64,000 nucleotides of DNA from an uncultured Granulosicoccaceae bacterium (GCA_937958675.1 CALGND010000012.1:1-64000), one strand, 5' to 3'. Numbered from the stretch's first letter, positions 32,060-41,508 are shown. Notes: a model not told the origin generated them from the letters alone. Program-made: numbers and translations.

Positions 32060-33550
32060 TTAGTGTCCCAGCAAGCGTTCTAGAGCGCCTGGCTTGTCGT
32101 GAATACCGAGTTTACCAACGATAGTCTCACTTGCCTTGTTTAGTCCAACTATTTCTACTTCCGCGCCTTCACGGCGGAATTTTAAAACGACCATATCCAA
32201 TGCTGCAACGCTGGATAGGTCCCAGATATGGGCATTATTGACATCCAGAATCACTTTATCCAACGCTTCCTTAAAATCGAATGCAGCCATAAAATCCTCA
32301 ACTGAAGCAAAGAAGAATTGTCCTTCCACTTGATAGGTGCGCACTCGACCGTCATCGGATAAGGAGCTGCGTACTGCAAAAATGCGAGATATTTTCCAGG
32401 CAAAGAACAGCCCGGAGAAGAGTACGCCAACACCCACGCCGATCGCTAAATTATGTGTGAAGACCACTACCAACACCGTTGCAATCATGACGATAGACGA
32501 GCTGGTGGGGTGATCGCGTAGGTTTTTAAATGAAGCCCAGTTAAATGTACCGATACTCACCATGATCATGATCGCAACCAGCGCGGCCATTGGAATCTGT
32601 TTTACCCAGTCGCTTAAAAAGACGATCATGATTAACAAGAATATACCGGCACAGAAGCATGATAAGCGGCCGCGACCACCCGACTTTACATTAATAATTG
32701 ATTGACCGATCATCGCGCAACCCGCCATACCACCGATAAAGCCGGTTGCTGTGTTGGCAATACCTTGGCCAATACACTCACGATTTTTATCACTCTTGGT
32801 GTCGGTTAGTTCATCAACGATTGATGCAGTCATTAATGATTCGAGCAATCCGACTGCCGCGACTGCAAGAGAGTACGGCGCAATGATTCGTAGCGTTTCA
32901 AAATTAAGCGGGATGTCTGGCATCAAAAAGATCGGCAAGGTGGAGGGCAGCTCACCCATATCGCCAACCGTGCGGATATCCCAACCGAATGCCATGCTGG
33001 CAATGGTTAGGGCAATAATGCAAACCAACGGTGAGGGCACCGCGGATGTAAATCGCGGGAGTATGTAAATAATTGCCAAGCCGACCGCAACTAAAATATA
33101 AGTCAGATTAGGGACGTCGATGAGCTCAGGCAGCTGCGCCATAAATATCAAAATGGCGAGTGCGTTGACGAAACCTGTCATAACGGAGCGCGATACAAAG
33201 CGCATCACATAGCCTAACTTAAGCAGGCCTGCGACTATTTGGAATAGTCCTGCCAATACGGTGGCAGCCAATAGGTATTGCAAGCCGTGCTCTTTGACTA
33301 GCGTGACCATCAACACCGCAGTTGCTGCAGTAGCGGCTGAAATCATACCCGGGCGTCCACCGGTGATCGCTACAATCACAGCAATAGAGAACGATGCGTA
33401 GAGGCCAACCTTGGGGTCAACTCCAGCAATTATGCTGAATGCAATGGCTTCAGGGATAAGCGCCAGTGCGACGACCAGGCCGGCTAAAATGTCAGCGCGA
33501 GTATTTCCAAACCATTCGCTTTGCAAGCGTGGCAATGTGTCAGATTTCAA
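32060..33550 (-). CDS. SulP-family anion transporter with STAS domain
   Basis: The 496-residue protein has the SulP core (GLVVALALIPEAIAFSIIAGVDPKVGLYAS near 25-55, then ~12-14 helices) and a C-terminal STAS domain (~400-490, VILDVNNAHIWDLSSVAALDMVV). Substrates of the family include sulfate, bicarbonate and dicarboxylates; the GGMAGCAMIGQSIINVKSGGRGRLS segment resembles bicarbonate-type SulP proteins, a tentative view. Start codon is TTG. It heads an operon with the universal stress protein. Confidence 0.9.
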   Translation of the reverse strand: MKSDTLPRLQSEWFGNTRADILAGLVVALALIPEAIAFSIIAGVDPKVGLYASFSIAVIVAITGGRPGMISAATAATAVLMVTLVKEHGLQYLLAATVLAGLFQIVAGLLKLGYVMRFVSRSVMTGFVNALAILIFMAQLPELIDVPNLTYILVAVGLAIIYILPRFTSAVPSPLVCIIALTIASMAFGWDIRTVGDMGELPSTLPIFLMPDIPLNFETLRIIAPYSLAVAAVGLLESLMTASIVDELTDTKSDKNRECIGQGIANTATGFIGGMAGCAMIGQSIINVKSGGRGRLSCFCAGIFLLIMIVFLSDWVKQIPMAALVAIMIMVSIGTFNWASFKNLRDHPTSSSIVMIATVLVVVFTHNLAIGVGVGVLFSGLFFAWKISRIFAVRSSLSDDGRVRTYQVEGQFFFASVEDFMAAFDFKEALDKVILDVNNAHIWDLSSVAALDMVVLKFRREGAEVEIVGLNKASETIVGKLGIHDKPGALERLLGH

Positions 33551-33724
33551 GCGTGTTCCTATGGACTGCGTGGTGGTTGGTTTGCTAACGGATACTAGAC
33601 GCTCTCACGCCACAAAGGAGCCTCTAATTCGGCTATCGGCGGAACGAGACTTGTGATTAGTGTTAGCGGTGAAATTTGTGCACAGGTTGGGTGTTAATTG
33701 TAAGGCAGGCCATTAGCACCGGCC

Positions 33725-33772
33725 TGTCATCCCCCCAGGAATGCCTGTCATCCTCGCGAAGGCGAGGATCCA
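33725..33772. repeat. Dispersed REP-like palindrome, degenerate copy
   Basis: GTCATCCTCGCGAAGGCGAGGAT at 33747 and following, with a decayed arm before it, belongs to the same dispersed element as 21741. Confidence 0.75.
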
Positions 33773-33822
33773 CGCACGAAATCTATATTCCTGCCCTCAC
33801 GCAAAGACACAGCTATTAAAGG

Positions 33823-34500
33823 CTAAGGATCGCCAGCAACCCCATAACTCGGCGCAGCCGTTGGGTTAATCGCACGATTAAGGTAGTCGGTCATTTGAGG
33901 CTCGTATTGAGTCCAGAGTTTGCGTAGAGCCACTACTGGGTCGTTCTCGTCCCAATCTACGCGCAAATCTACTAATGGGAACGGCATTCTCTCAACCACA
34001 TATAGGCTAGCAGAATGGGTGGGGCCTTCTTCGCCGCCTGCGGCTACACCAGCTTCGAGACCTGCCAATAGACGTTCGGCTATGTGATCGTCTGGATTAG
34101 AGCTAAAGCCGTCTACCATGGCTTGCGGCACCTTGGCTGTGGATAGCAAATTACCAGCAGCCACGCAATTGTCGCCCTCAACAACATTATTGGTGCCGAG
34201 TATCTCACTGCCCGTGAAATGAGCCGTGGTGCCTTCATTATCAATGACAGTGAGCTGACGGTACTGAATATGTTCACGGTCTTTGATGACCTTTTTAAGC
34301 GCGTCTTTTGCTGATTCTCCGCCTTCTAGTTGCTTAAGAATCAAAAGGCCCAGATTGGGATCGGTAATATTTTGAGTCGCCACTGCACCACAGCCTGCTC
34401 TGGCGTGTGGGCATCGAGATCCTACGCTGATTGATGACGTCGTAATGGCAACGCCAAACATCCCCGTTCTGGTGCAATGGCCGGTAATTGAAAACGTCAC
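33823..34500 (-). CDS. DUF1028 protein (Ntn-hydrolase-like)
   Basis: The 225-residue protein starts MTFSITGHCTRTGMFGVAITTSS, has GSRCPHARAGCGAVATQ and ends with the DUF1028 RVDWDENDPVVALRKLW segment. DUF1028 proteins are predicted Ntn-type hydrolases often found with amidohydrolases and RidA in amine/amide catabolism. It is the last gene of the HpaB-RidA-Rieske operon. Substrate is unknown. Confidence 0.88.
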   Translation of the reverse strand: MTFSITGHCTRTGMFGVAITTSSISVGSRCPHARAGCGAVATQNITDPNLGLLILKQLEGGESAKDALKKVIKDREHIQYRQLTVIDNEGTTAHFTGSEILGTNNVVEGDNCVAAGNLLSTAKVPQAMVDGFSSNPDDHIAERLLAGLEAGVAAGGEEGPTHSASLYVVERMPFPLVDLRVDWDENDPVVALRKLWTQYEPQMTDYLNRAINPTAAPSYGVAGDP

Positions 34501-34585
34501 GTTGGATCCTTTGGTGTTTTGGACTGAAGAGTATAGCTAACTTCTATAATTCACTTCGATCTAACGCTTTATCATCATTATCTGA

Positions 34586-35746
34586 TTACTTAGAAAGACG
34601 ATTAGCGAGGTATTGTTCGAAGTCGTGGATTGATCTTTCCAGCCAACTCAATGGGCCAGGTGTAGCGTATTCTGACTTAGAACCTTTAAAGATGCCCTCT
34701 ACAACCTGGCGATCTTCTTCGTTAACCTTATCAAAAAATTCGATAAGTTCTTTGACTGATTGTTCGCGGTTTTCAAACGAGTGGTAAAGCTCCGGCGCGA
34801 GGGACACACCAAATCGAACATCAACTTGCCCAACGCCTCTTGGCCTTAGGGTTAGATACCACATATGATCTGGAGCACAAACATACATATGGGAAGGAAA
34901 CACTGTCGGCATAACTGTCGTATAGCGCCAATGTTCTTTTAGTGTGGTGTTGTCAGCATGAGCCGTGCCGTAGGTAGCGCCCTTTGCTTTTGTAAAGGTT
35001 TGGTAGGTAAATGATTCGTATACTTCATCTGGAAACACGGTGTCGTTCAGCCCAACCCATGCGCCGACAGTTTCTTTATGGGCGACCGGCAGGTGATAGC
35101 CTTCCATGAAGTTTTCTGTTAGTAATTTCCAGTTTGTATTCCAAGTGTGGTCCTGGTTAACCACTGGAATGTAGTTTGCCATATCATAGCGTGCCACCTG
35201 ATCCTCTAACGGTGTGAGCAGCTCTTTCACGCTTTGGGCATCTTTGTTTAGCGTGACATAGATGAATCCATGCCATATTTCGGTACGAAACTCAGGTAAA
35301 CAAATTTTGGCTTTTTCAAACACCTTGCTTTGTTGCATTTGGCCGGCGACTACAAGTTTGCCTTTTAGGTCGTAGGTCCATGCGTGGTAGGGACAGGTAA
35401 TACGTTGGCTATTGCCGCGACCCTCTAACAATTGCATCATGCGATGCCGACAGACATTAGAATAGGTGCGGACGCTGTTTTTTTCATCACGAATGCAATA
35501 AATGGCTTCATCGGCAACGCTATAGGTGAGGTAATCCCCAGCATTGGGTATTTCGGCCGCGAGGCCTGCACAGACCCAATCGCGTTTCCATATGTTTTCG
35601 TGTTCAAGATGCGCTATGCCAAGATCCCGACAAAGATTCGGTGGCATATTGGTGGCATCTTCAAATTTACATGAAGCAACCGCTACAAGATGACTGAGTA
35701 AGCGTTCTGTTTCTTCAGTACAACAATCTACATTAATTCTGTCCAT
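34586..35746 (-). CDS. Rieske oxygenase alpha subunit (second)
   Basis: The Rieske ligands are C99-x-H101 and C118-x2-H121 (CRHRMM, CPYHAW). The catalytic iron site is NFMEGYHLPVAH, again with a bridging Glu instead of Asp, as in carnitine/betaine-type enzymes. Its 386 residues otherwise differ from the copy at 11432. Neighbours are RidA-like and HpaB-like genes upstream and DUF1028 downstream. No ferredoxin or reductase gene is near. A nitrogen-containing substrate, perhaps aromatic, is inferred. Confidence 0.85.
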   Translation of the reverse strand: MDRINVDCCTEETERLLSHLVAVASCKFEDATNMPPNLCRDLGIAHLEHENIWKRDWVCAGLAAEIPNAGDYLTYSVADEAIYCIRDEKNSVRTYSNVCRHRMMQLLEGRGNSQRITCPYHAWTYDLKGKLVVAGQMQQSKVFEKAKICLPEFRTEIWHGFIYVTLNKDAQSVKELLTPLEDQVARYDMANYIPVVNQDHTWNTNWKLLTENFMEGYHLPVAHKETVGAWVGLNDTVFPDEVYESFTYQTFTKAKGATYGTAHADNTTLKEHWRYTTVMPTVFPSHMYVCAPDHMWYLTLRPRGVGQVDVRFGVSLAPELYHSFENREQSVKELIEFFDKVNEEDRQVVEGIFKGSKSEYATPGPLSWLERSIHDFEQYLANRLSK

Positions 35747-35765
35747 GTTGAGCTCGCATACGTCT

Positions 35766-36182
35766 TTATTCAGGAATGACTGCCGTTACTTCGATTTCAA
35801 CAACCCACTCTGGACGTGCCAGAGCCGGTATGACGATGCCGGTAGAGCAGGGGTGAACGCCTTTCAACCATTTGCCCATTTCTTGATACACCGCTTCGCG
35901 ATAACGAATGTCGGTTAAGTAAACAACTATCCGACAGATGCTGTCCATAGTGGTGCCGGCTTCTTCAAGCAACATCTTGATGTTTTGCATGGTTTTTTCG
36001 GTTTGCTTCGCGGCATCACATTCATGCAGCGATTCGCGTGTGTCCAAGTCTTGTGATACTTGGCCACGTAAAAAAACCATCGTCCCTTTAGCCACCACCG
36101 CTTGAGATAGATCATTATCTAAGTTTTGCTCGGGGTAGGTCTCCTTTGTGTTGAATGGCCTAATCCGTTTGTGCATTGTCAT
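35766..36182 (-). CDS. RidA-family protein, catalytic Arg replaced
   Basis: This 138-residue YjgF/YER057c/UK114 protein carries the usual trimer-forming core (TMQNIKMLLEEAGTTMDSICRIVVYLTDI) and VVEIEVTAVIP end. The arginine that archetypal RidA uses for imine hydrolysis (ARS before the C-terminal strand) is not seen: the aligned stretch is HPCSTGIVIPALARPEW. It thus belongs to the Rid groups lacking deaminase activity, if the alignment by eye is right. It lies 10 bases from the HpaB-like gene. Confidence 0.88.
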   Translation of the reverse strand: MTMHKRIRPFNTKETYPEQNLDNDLSQAVVAKGTMVFLRGQVSQDLDTRESLHECDAAKQTEKTMQNIKMLLEEAGTTMDSICRIVVYLTDIRYREAVYQEMGKWLKGVHPCSTGIVIPALARPEWVVEIEVTAVIPE

Positions 36183-36191
36183 AGCGATGCC

Positions 36192-37640
36192 TTACTTGTT
36201 ATAAACATTATCTGACAAACCAGCGGCTCGATGTGCCACCTCTAGTGGCCCACTCCAGTCGAAGTTACGGTACACCGCGGCGCTTTGTGCAAAAGGCGGT
36301 GATTGTGCAAAAAGCTGAAATGTTAAGCGGTGTCCAGCGTAATCTGAGTTTAATAGATCACGAGCTAAAGCTAAAAGCTTTCTTCGATCATCTGCCATCC
36401 AGTTGTCGTTAATAGAATAGAATTTGTCCATCCAAGGCTTGGTGCCAGATGCCTGGAAGGTAGCAGCGTCTGGTGTCACACAGATTTGTCCACCACAGAG
36501 CTCACGCGCTTTGTGCATCATTTGCGGCAGATTGTTGAGCGCGTGGCATCGGCCAGACATTAACATCGATTGATTAGGCATCAATAGGCCATTAGGGCTT
36601 TTCTCACCCATAGCAATCGCAGCCGTTAGGTGAGCATTGATACCTTCACGCCACACAGCCAGTTCAGCCAGTTTCTCCTGTACAGCTTGCTGCTTTTCAA
36701 GGCCAGTTTGTTTAACGTTCCAAAGGGCAGCGCCAATAATTAAATCAGCATATGAAAGGGTTCGCTGTACATAAGGGAAGGCCGAGTAACGGTGTAAGGT
36801 TGTGCGAATAAAAGACGCAGCCTTGGTGTGTTGATAAAAAAGCACGTCTTCCCAAGGTATCAGTACGTTGTCCAAGATCATTAGCGTGTCCACTTCGTCG
36901 CAGCGATTGGACAATGGATAATCATCTGCACTGGAGCGTCCAGCAAAACCTGCGCGACATATATGCCTGACCCCTGGCGCATTCATTTTAACGATACACC
37001 CCAGGGCGTAATCCGATAGCTCGGCATTACCCCAGTTAGCGATAGTGGGTTTTAAAAATGCCTGATTAGCATACGCTGCGGCGGTTTCATACTTCGCTCC
37101 GCGAATAACAATGCCTGCATCAGTTTCTTTCACTACATGTACCAACATGTCTGGGTCTTGATCTTGTGGGGCTTTTGAGCGATCGCCTTTTGGATCGGTA
37201 TTCGCTGATACGTGAAACGTATCGGTTTTAATCACCTCCTTAATATGCCGTTCGATGTTGGCAGAAAATCTTGGGTCAATTTCGTTAAGGATATCCTTGC
37301 CATCCCAAAGCGACCACATCTCCCCAACGGTTTCATCGCCCATGCGAGTCACCACGCCGCCGATGTCTTTCATGACGTGGTCTACTGCATTACGTTTGTC
37401 AGTCCAATCTTTTGCTTCGTAGGGTAAGCGCGACCCGATAGCAAAGCGATCGCCATCTTCTTCGTAGGTCATCACTGACTGTGAATCTTGCTCGTGCTGC
37501 AGATCGTAAATACGGGCGCGTGCGTCAATAACTGGCTTAAACGCCGGGTGGCATGTGACATCTTTTACTCGCTCGCCACTGATCCAGACTTCACGATCAT
37601 CTTGTAGGGATTCACGATACTGCTTACCTGTTTTGATCAT
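36192..37640 (-). CDS. 4-hydroxyphenylacetate 3-hydroxylase-family (HpaB-like) enzyme
   Basis: The protein matches the HpaB/FAD-dependent oxygenase family: GKQYRESLQDDREVWISGERV near the start, VKETDAGIVIRGAKYETAAAY in the middle and GGQICVTPDAATF near 390. The ATG at 37640 with AAGG eight bases upstream is chosen; a TTG 36 bases earlier is possible. Family members hydroxylate phenols with FADH2 from a partner reductase (HpaC), or act as dehydratases. No reductase is visible. It is the first gene of a four-gene operon divergent from LysR. Confidence 0.87.
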   Translation of the reverse strand: MIKTGKQYRESLQDDREVWISGERVKDVTCHPAFKPVIDARARIYDLQHEQDSQSVMTYEEDGDRFAIGSRLPYEAKDWTDKRNAVDHVMKDIGGVVTRMGDETVGEMWSLWDGKDILNEIDPRFSANIERHIKEVIKTDTFHVSANTDPKGDRSKAPQDQDPDMLVHVVKETDAGIVIRGAKYETAAAYANQAFLKPTIANWGNAELSDYALGCIVKMNAPGVRHICRAGFAGRSSADDYPLSNRCDEVDTLMILDNVLIPWEDVLFYQHTKAASFIRTTLHRYSAFPYVQRTLSYADLIIGAALWNVKQTGLEKQQAVQEKLAELAVWREGINAHLTAAIAMGEKSPNGLLMPNQSMLMSGRCHALNNLPQMMHKARELCGGQICVTPDAATFQASGTKPWMDKFYSINDNWMADDRRKLLALARDLLNSDYAGHRLTFQLFAQSPPFAQSAAVYRNFDWSGPLEVAHRAAGLSDNVYNK

Positions 37641-37731
37641 GCTAAGTGCCTTGCCGGAATACGGTCTTTTGGTCAAATTAGCTTATAGAATGGTTCATTT
37701 CATAGAATAAATAAAATAGATTGAATTTGGC

Positions 37732-37758
37732 ATCTAAATAGGGTTAATCTATTTAGAT
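37732..37758. promoter_or_regulatory. Perfect inverted repeat over the LysR start codon
   Basis: ATCTAAATAG (37732-37741) and CTATTTAGAT (49-58) form a perfect 10-bp inverted repeat with a 7-base spacer. The right arm overlaps the LysR ATG at 37757, suggesting autorepression. Confidence 0.6.
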
Positions 37759-38665
37759 GTTACGCTTTACGCTACGTCAGCTGGAATACTTGATTGCCTG
37801 TATCGATACTGGGTCGTTGGTAGGCGCTGCCGCTCAGCTAAACGTATCTCAACCGACCATCTCGGCTGCTATCGCCAAGCTTGAAAACCAATTGGGTGCT
37901 CAACTACTGATAAGGCACCATGCTCAAGGAGTTGTGCCGTGTGCTTCAGCTCAAGTTCATATAAAGACGGCACGGCACCTATTGCAACTGGCCGCAGAAT
38001 TCCAACTCGAGTGCGATTCTAGCGGGAGTGAGCTTACTGGCGTATTGTCCCTTGGGTGTTTCGCACCCTTAGCGCCTACCTACTTGCCCGGGCTAATTGC
38101 TCGCCTAAACGATCAGTATCCCGATGTAGAGTTGAAGGTGTTTGAGGGTACGCAACGAGAAGTAGCCGAAGGCTTACGTGCTGGCACGCAGCAGTTGGGC
38201 TTGGTTTATGATTTGGATTTGCCAGAGGGCTTGTATAAACACGAGTTGTTAAGTGTTCAGCCGCAAGTACTACTACCTTCTAGCCATAAGCTTGCGGCTA
38301 AAAAACAATTATCCCTTCAAGAGCTTGCAGCCGAACCAATGGTCTTGTTGGATGTCTCACCTAGCAGAACATACTTTACTGGCTTGTTTCAATCACAAGG
38401 GTTTAATCCCGTGATTGCTCACCGTTCCTCATCGTTAGAACTTGTGCGTGGTTTGGTAGGCAGAGGCTTGGGCTATTCAATTTTGGTAACACGACCAGCG
38501 GGGGATACCACCTACGATGGACAAAAGCTCGCGATTCGTCCATTACGTGACAGAGTCGAACCTAGTCGTATTTCACTTTGTGGTTTAGAATCGTCTCGAC
38601 CAGGCAATATCAGTGAAGCGTTCAGACGGGTATGTGCTGACTATTTTAGTCAGCTTGCAAGTTGA
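37757..38665 (+). CDS. LysR-family transcriptional regulator
   Basis: MLRFTLRQLEYLIACIDTGSLVGAAAQLNVSQPTISAAIAKLE is a standard LysR helix-turn-helix with the start fixed by family alignment. The effector domain follows (~90-300). There is no ribosome site before the ATG, and the start lies inside a perfect palindrome, so the transcript may be leaderless or translation weak. It is divergent from the HpaB-like operon, its probable target. Confidence 0.9.
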   Translation: MLRFTLRQLEYLIACIDTGSLVGAAAQLNVSQPTISAAIAKLENQLGAQLLIRHHAQGVVPCASAQVHIKTARHLLQLAAEFQLECDSSGSELTGVLSLGCFAPLAPTYLPGLIARLNDQYPDVELKVFEGTQREVAEGLRAGTQQLGLVYDLDLPEGLYKHELLSVQPQVLLPSSHKLAAKKQLSLQELAAEPMVLLDVSPSRTYFTGLFQSQGFNPVIAHRSSSLELVRGLVGRGLGYSILVTRPAGDTTYDGQKLAIRPLRDRVEPSRISLCGLESSRPGNISEAFRRVCADYFSQLAS

Positions 38666-38759
38666 TTCTACTCGCAGCGACCCTAAGTTAGTATCGATAG
38701 ATGATATCAACAGTAAGCCAATACCATAAGTTGCCTTAACCAATGTTGGGAGTAAACCG

Positions 38760-39206
38760 TTGGATTATAAAAAAACAGACGAAGCCATTGCTAAATTAAG
38801 CCCAGAAGAATTCAGAGTCACTCAACAGAGCGGTACGGAGCGGGCCTTTACCGGTAAGCTTAATGACAATAAAGAGCCGGGCATTTATGTTGATATTGTT
38901 TCTGGTGAGCCTCTGTTTGCCAGCAGCGACAAATTTGATTCGGGTTGCGGTTGGCCTAGCTTCACTAAGCCCATCGTTACTGAAAACGTACAAGAGCTCA
39001 GCGATAACACCCTGGGTATGCGCCGGGTAGAAGTGCGTTCGCAACACGGTGATAGCCATTTAGGCCATGTATTCCCTGATGGTCCAAAAGACCGTGGTGG
39101 TTTAAGGTATTGTATTAATTCAGCTAGCTTGCGTTTTATTCATCGAGACGAAATGCAAGCACAAGGCTATGGCGATTTCATCAACCAAGTTGAGGAAGTA
39201 TCATGA
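38760..39206 (+). CDS. msrB: Methionine-(R)-sulfoxide reductase
   Basis: [10 protein letters not shown] (~60-70), HLGHVF and [13 protein letters not shown] with the catalytic Cys mark MsrB. The zinc-binding CxxC pairs are absent ([14 protein letters not shown]), so it is the zinc-free form with a resolving Cys in DSGCGW. Start is TTG with GGGAG upstream. It reduces methionine-R-sulfoxide in proteins. Its stop overlaps the msrA start by four bases. Confidence 0.95.
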   Translation: MDYKKTDEAIAKLSPEEFRVTQQSGTERAFTGKLNDNKEPGIYVDIVSGEPLFASSDKFDSGCGWPSFTKPIVTENVQELSDNTLGMRRVEVRSQHGDSHLGHVFPDGPKDRGGLRYCINSASLRFIHRDEMQAQGYGDFINQVEEVS

Positions 39207-39709
39207 CAGAACGAGCGGTTTTAGCAGGTGGTTGTTTTTGGGGTATGCAGGATTTGATTCGCAAGATACCTGGCATTGCAGAAACTCGAGTCGGGTACAG
39301 TGGTGGTGATGTGCCTAATGCAACTTATCGCAATCACGGTACGCACGCTGAAGCGATCGAGATCATGTTCGATCCATCAGTAATCAGCTACAGAAAACTG
39401 CTGGAATTCTTTTTTCAGATACATGATCCGACCACTAAGGATCGTCAAGGTAATGATCGTGGAAAAGGTTATCGTTCTGCTATCTATTACACAAGCGATG
39501 AACAAAGAACGGTTGCGGCGGATACCATTGCTGATGTTGATGCATCCAAAATTTGGCCAGGCTCCGTGGTAACTGAGCTTGAACCTGTTGGTGATTTTTG
39601 GGAGGCTGAGCCTGAACATCAGGATTACATACAGCGCATTCCTAATGGCTATACCTGCCATTTTATTCGACCTGATTGGGTGCTGCCTAAGCGTAAGGCA
39701 ACTGCATAA
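39203..39709 (+). CDS. msrA: Methionine-(S)-sulfoxide reductase
   Basis: [20 protein letters not shown] contains the catalytic cysteine; [25 protein letters not shown] and the C-terminal [11 protein letters not shown] complete the MsrA fold. The GMQD variant after GCFW belongs to a common subgroup lacking the second Cys of GCFWC. It overlaps msrB by ATGA, so the two stereospecific reductases are made together. Confidence 0.95.
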   Translation: MTERAVLAGGCFWGMQDLIRKIPGIAETRVGYSGGDVPNATYRNHGTHAEAIEIMFDPSVISYRKLLEFFFQIHDPTTKDRQGNDRGKGYRSAIYYTSDEQRTVAADTIADVDASKIWPGSVVTELEPVGDFWEAEPEHQDYIQRIPNGYTCHFIRPDWVLPKRKATA

Positions 39710-39750
39710 AATTAGTGTCTCGTTTAGTTGTACGCAAAAATGGATAAAAC

Positions 39751-40335
39751 ATGACAACGATTTCGTTAAAATGTCGTTGCGGTGAAGTGCAGGGCAGTGC
39801 AAGTAACATCACGCCTGCTAGCGGGAATCGCGTGGTGTGTTGTTGCTCGGACTGTCAGGCGTTTGCGTCATATTTAAAAGCCGATGCAGACACCCTTGAT
39901 GAGTTTGGAGGTACTGAAATATTTCAAGTATCCCAGGCGCAAGTTAGTATTGAGCGTGGTCACGATAAATTACACTCGCTGCGTTTAAAGCCAAAAGGCC
40001 TTCTCCGCTGGTATTCAAGCTGCTGCAATACACCCATTGGGAACACCATGAGCGCCGGCATGCCCTTTGTAGGCGTTATACACACTTTCATTGATGAAGC
40101 TAATAGAGAGGATGTGCTGGGACCAGTTAAGGCTGTTGTGCAAACCCAACATGCCATCGGTGAGCCAGGGTATGCCAAGCATTCGGCAAAGTTTCCCCTA
40201 GGCGTCACGGCAAGCATCATAGGCAAAATGCTTGTTTGGAAGTTTCGAGGAAAGCATAAGCCCAGTGTTTTTTTTGCTGAAGACGGCCGCCCGGTATCAA
40301 AGCCCACTATTGTAGATGACGCAATCGCCGAGTGA
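39751..40335 (+). CDS. Cys-rich zinc-site protein (GFA/DUF6151-like)
   Basis: The 194-residue protein has cysteine motifs typical of the GFA/CENP-V fold: LKCRCGEVQG, VVCCCSDCQAF and WYSSCCNTPIGNT. I believe it is the DUF6151 type. Glutathione-dependent formaldehyde-activating enzymes share this zinc site, but activity is unproven. It lies between msrA and an MsrA-like gene whose start is inside its 3' end, so it is part of the same operon. Confidence 0.8.
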   Translation: MTTISLKCRCGEVQGSASNITPASGNRVVCCCSDCQAFASYLKADADTLDEFGGTEIFQVSQAQVSIERGHDKLHSLRLKPKGLLRWYSSCCNTPIGNTMSAGMPFVGVIHTFIDEANREDVLGPVKAVVQTQHAIGEPGYAKHSAKFPLGVTASIIGKMLVWKFRGKHKPSVFFAEDGRPVSKPTIVDDAIAE

Positions 40336-40861
40336 GGGCATCGTATCGGTATCGCTCAGGGATGGTATTTTGAACGAGCTATCACTCGGTTTCGGTGGCG
40401 GTTGTCATTGGTGTACAGAAGCGGTATTCAATGCTCTAATCGGTGTGAGTAAAGTTGAGCAAGGTTTTATAAGCTCAATTGCACCTGCGGATGCTTTATC
40501 AGAGGCAGTGCAGTTAAGCTTTGATCCAAACAAAATCCCACTTGCAGTACTGATAGAAATACATCTACGTACTCACTCAAGCACGTCCAATCACGTGCTT
40601 CGTGCCAAATACCGCAGCGCGATTTACACCACAAGCGATGAATTGAGTATCGAAGCGGCAAAGATTATAAAAGTGCTGCAACCCGAATTCTGCCAGCCAC
40701 TAGTTACTCAAGTGCTGCCATTGCTTAAATTCCAATTATCGCCAGAACATTACCAGCAGTATTATCAAAAAAATTCACTTGGCGCGTTTTGCCAGCGCTA
40801 TGTTGATCCAAAGCTTGCCTTAATTCGTGAAAGGTTTGCTGAACAATCGCTCACAAACTAA
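40316..40861 (+). CDS. Divergent MsrA-like protein
   Basis: The core GFGGGCHWCTEAVFNALIGVSKVEQGF aligns with MsrA GGCFWC..E, keeping the catalytic Cys but with His for Phe, and YRSAIYTTSDE and LSPEHYQQYYQ match later blocks. At 181 residues it is a second, diverged MsrA next to a canonical one. Its ATG overlaps the preceding gene by 20 bases. It may be specialised for free methionine sulfoxide or another substrate. Confidence 0.8.
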   Translation: MTQSPSEGIVSVSLRDGILNELSLGFGGGCHWCTEAVFNALIGVSKVEQGFISSIAPADALSEAVQLSFDPNKIPLAVLIEIHLRTHSSTSNHVLRAKYRSAIYTTSDELSIEAAKIIKVLQPEFCQPLVTQVLPLLKFQLSPEHYQQYYQKNSLGAFCQRYVDPKLALIRERFAEQSLTN

Positions 40862-40923
40862 ATGCTTCTAATTTTGGATAGGCCTGCTACATACGCTCCA
40901 TTAAGAAGCGCATGATAAGTGAT

Positions 40924-41397
40924 TCAACCCTTATATCGACTGAACTCGATATTGGCAGAACAACCATTTCCCCCAATGGACGGAAGGTATTGGGAATATC
41001 TCCCTTTTGGTTTATCACCGGCCAGACTACCGGAAAAAACGTTTACAAATTTAGAGTTGCCTGGCATCACTCCACGCGACGAGCTACCTTCGCCACCGGT
41101 TAGATCCAAGCGAAAGCTTCCCTTTGTGGAAATGTATGCTTTGTCTTTTACTTCATTTAACTGAACTGTGCCATCTTTTACGTTCAGAAAGATACTGAAC
41201 GGTTCCCAATTACAGTTCATAAACCAGTTACCTGCTAAGTCCACACGTTGGGCTCTGGGACCACCGACATTGCCTTGCCACACGCCAGCGAAGGCACCCG
41301 TAGTATCTCGATTGTCTGCGCTTGTTTTGGGAGTGGCACAACCGCTGATTAGCGTTAGAAGCGCGATCGTGGTTGAAATTTTCAGTAGGTGTTTCAC
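40924..41397 (-). CDS. Small hypothetical lipoprotein
   Basis: The GTG at 41397, with GAGG upstream, starts a lipoprotein signal (KHLLKISTTIALLTLISGC). The mature ~135 residues contain WQGNVGGPRAQRVDLAGNWFMNCNWEPFSIFL and a Gly-rich middle; no family recognised. It is transcribed toward the Msr operon, convergent. Confidence 0.65.
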   Translation of the reverse strand: MKHLLKISTTIALLTLISGCATPKTSADNRDTTGAFAGVWQGNVGGPRAQRVDLAGNWFMNCNWEPFSIFLNVKDGTVQLNEVKDKAYISTKGSFRLDLTGGEGSSSRGVMPGNSKFVNVFSGSLAGDKPKGRYSQYLPSIGGNGCSANIEFSRYKG

Positions 41398-41508
41398 AAT
41401 ATCATCCTCGTTGATTATTGATGGCTCCAAAAAACGGAACTTCCGCAAGGGAGTGTAGTGTATTACGTTAGTATGTCGCATTCAGATTGTTTTGAGAACT
41501 CATTTTAT

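Noticed and set aside
40912-41164. Plus-strand small frames at 40912-41164
   Set aside because: Antisense to a lipoprotein gene with a clear signal peptide.
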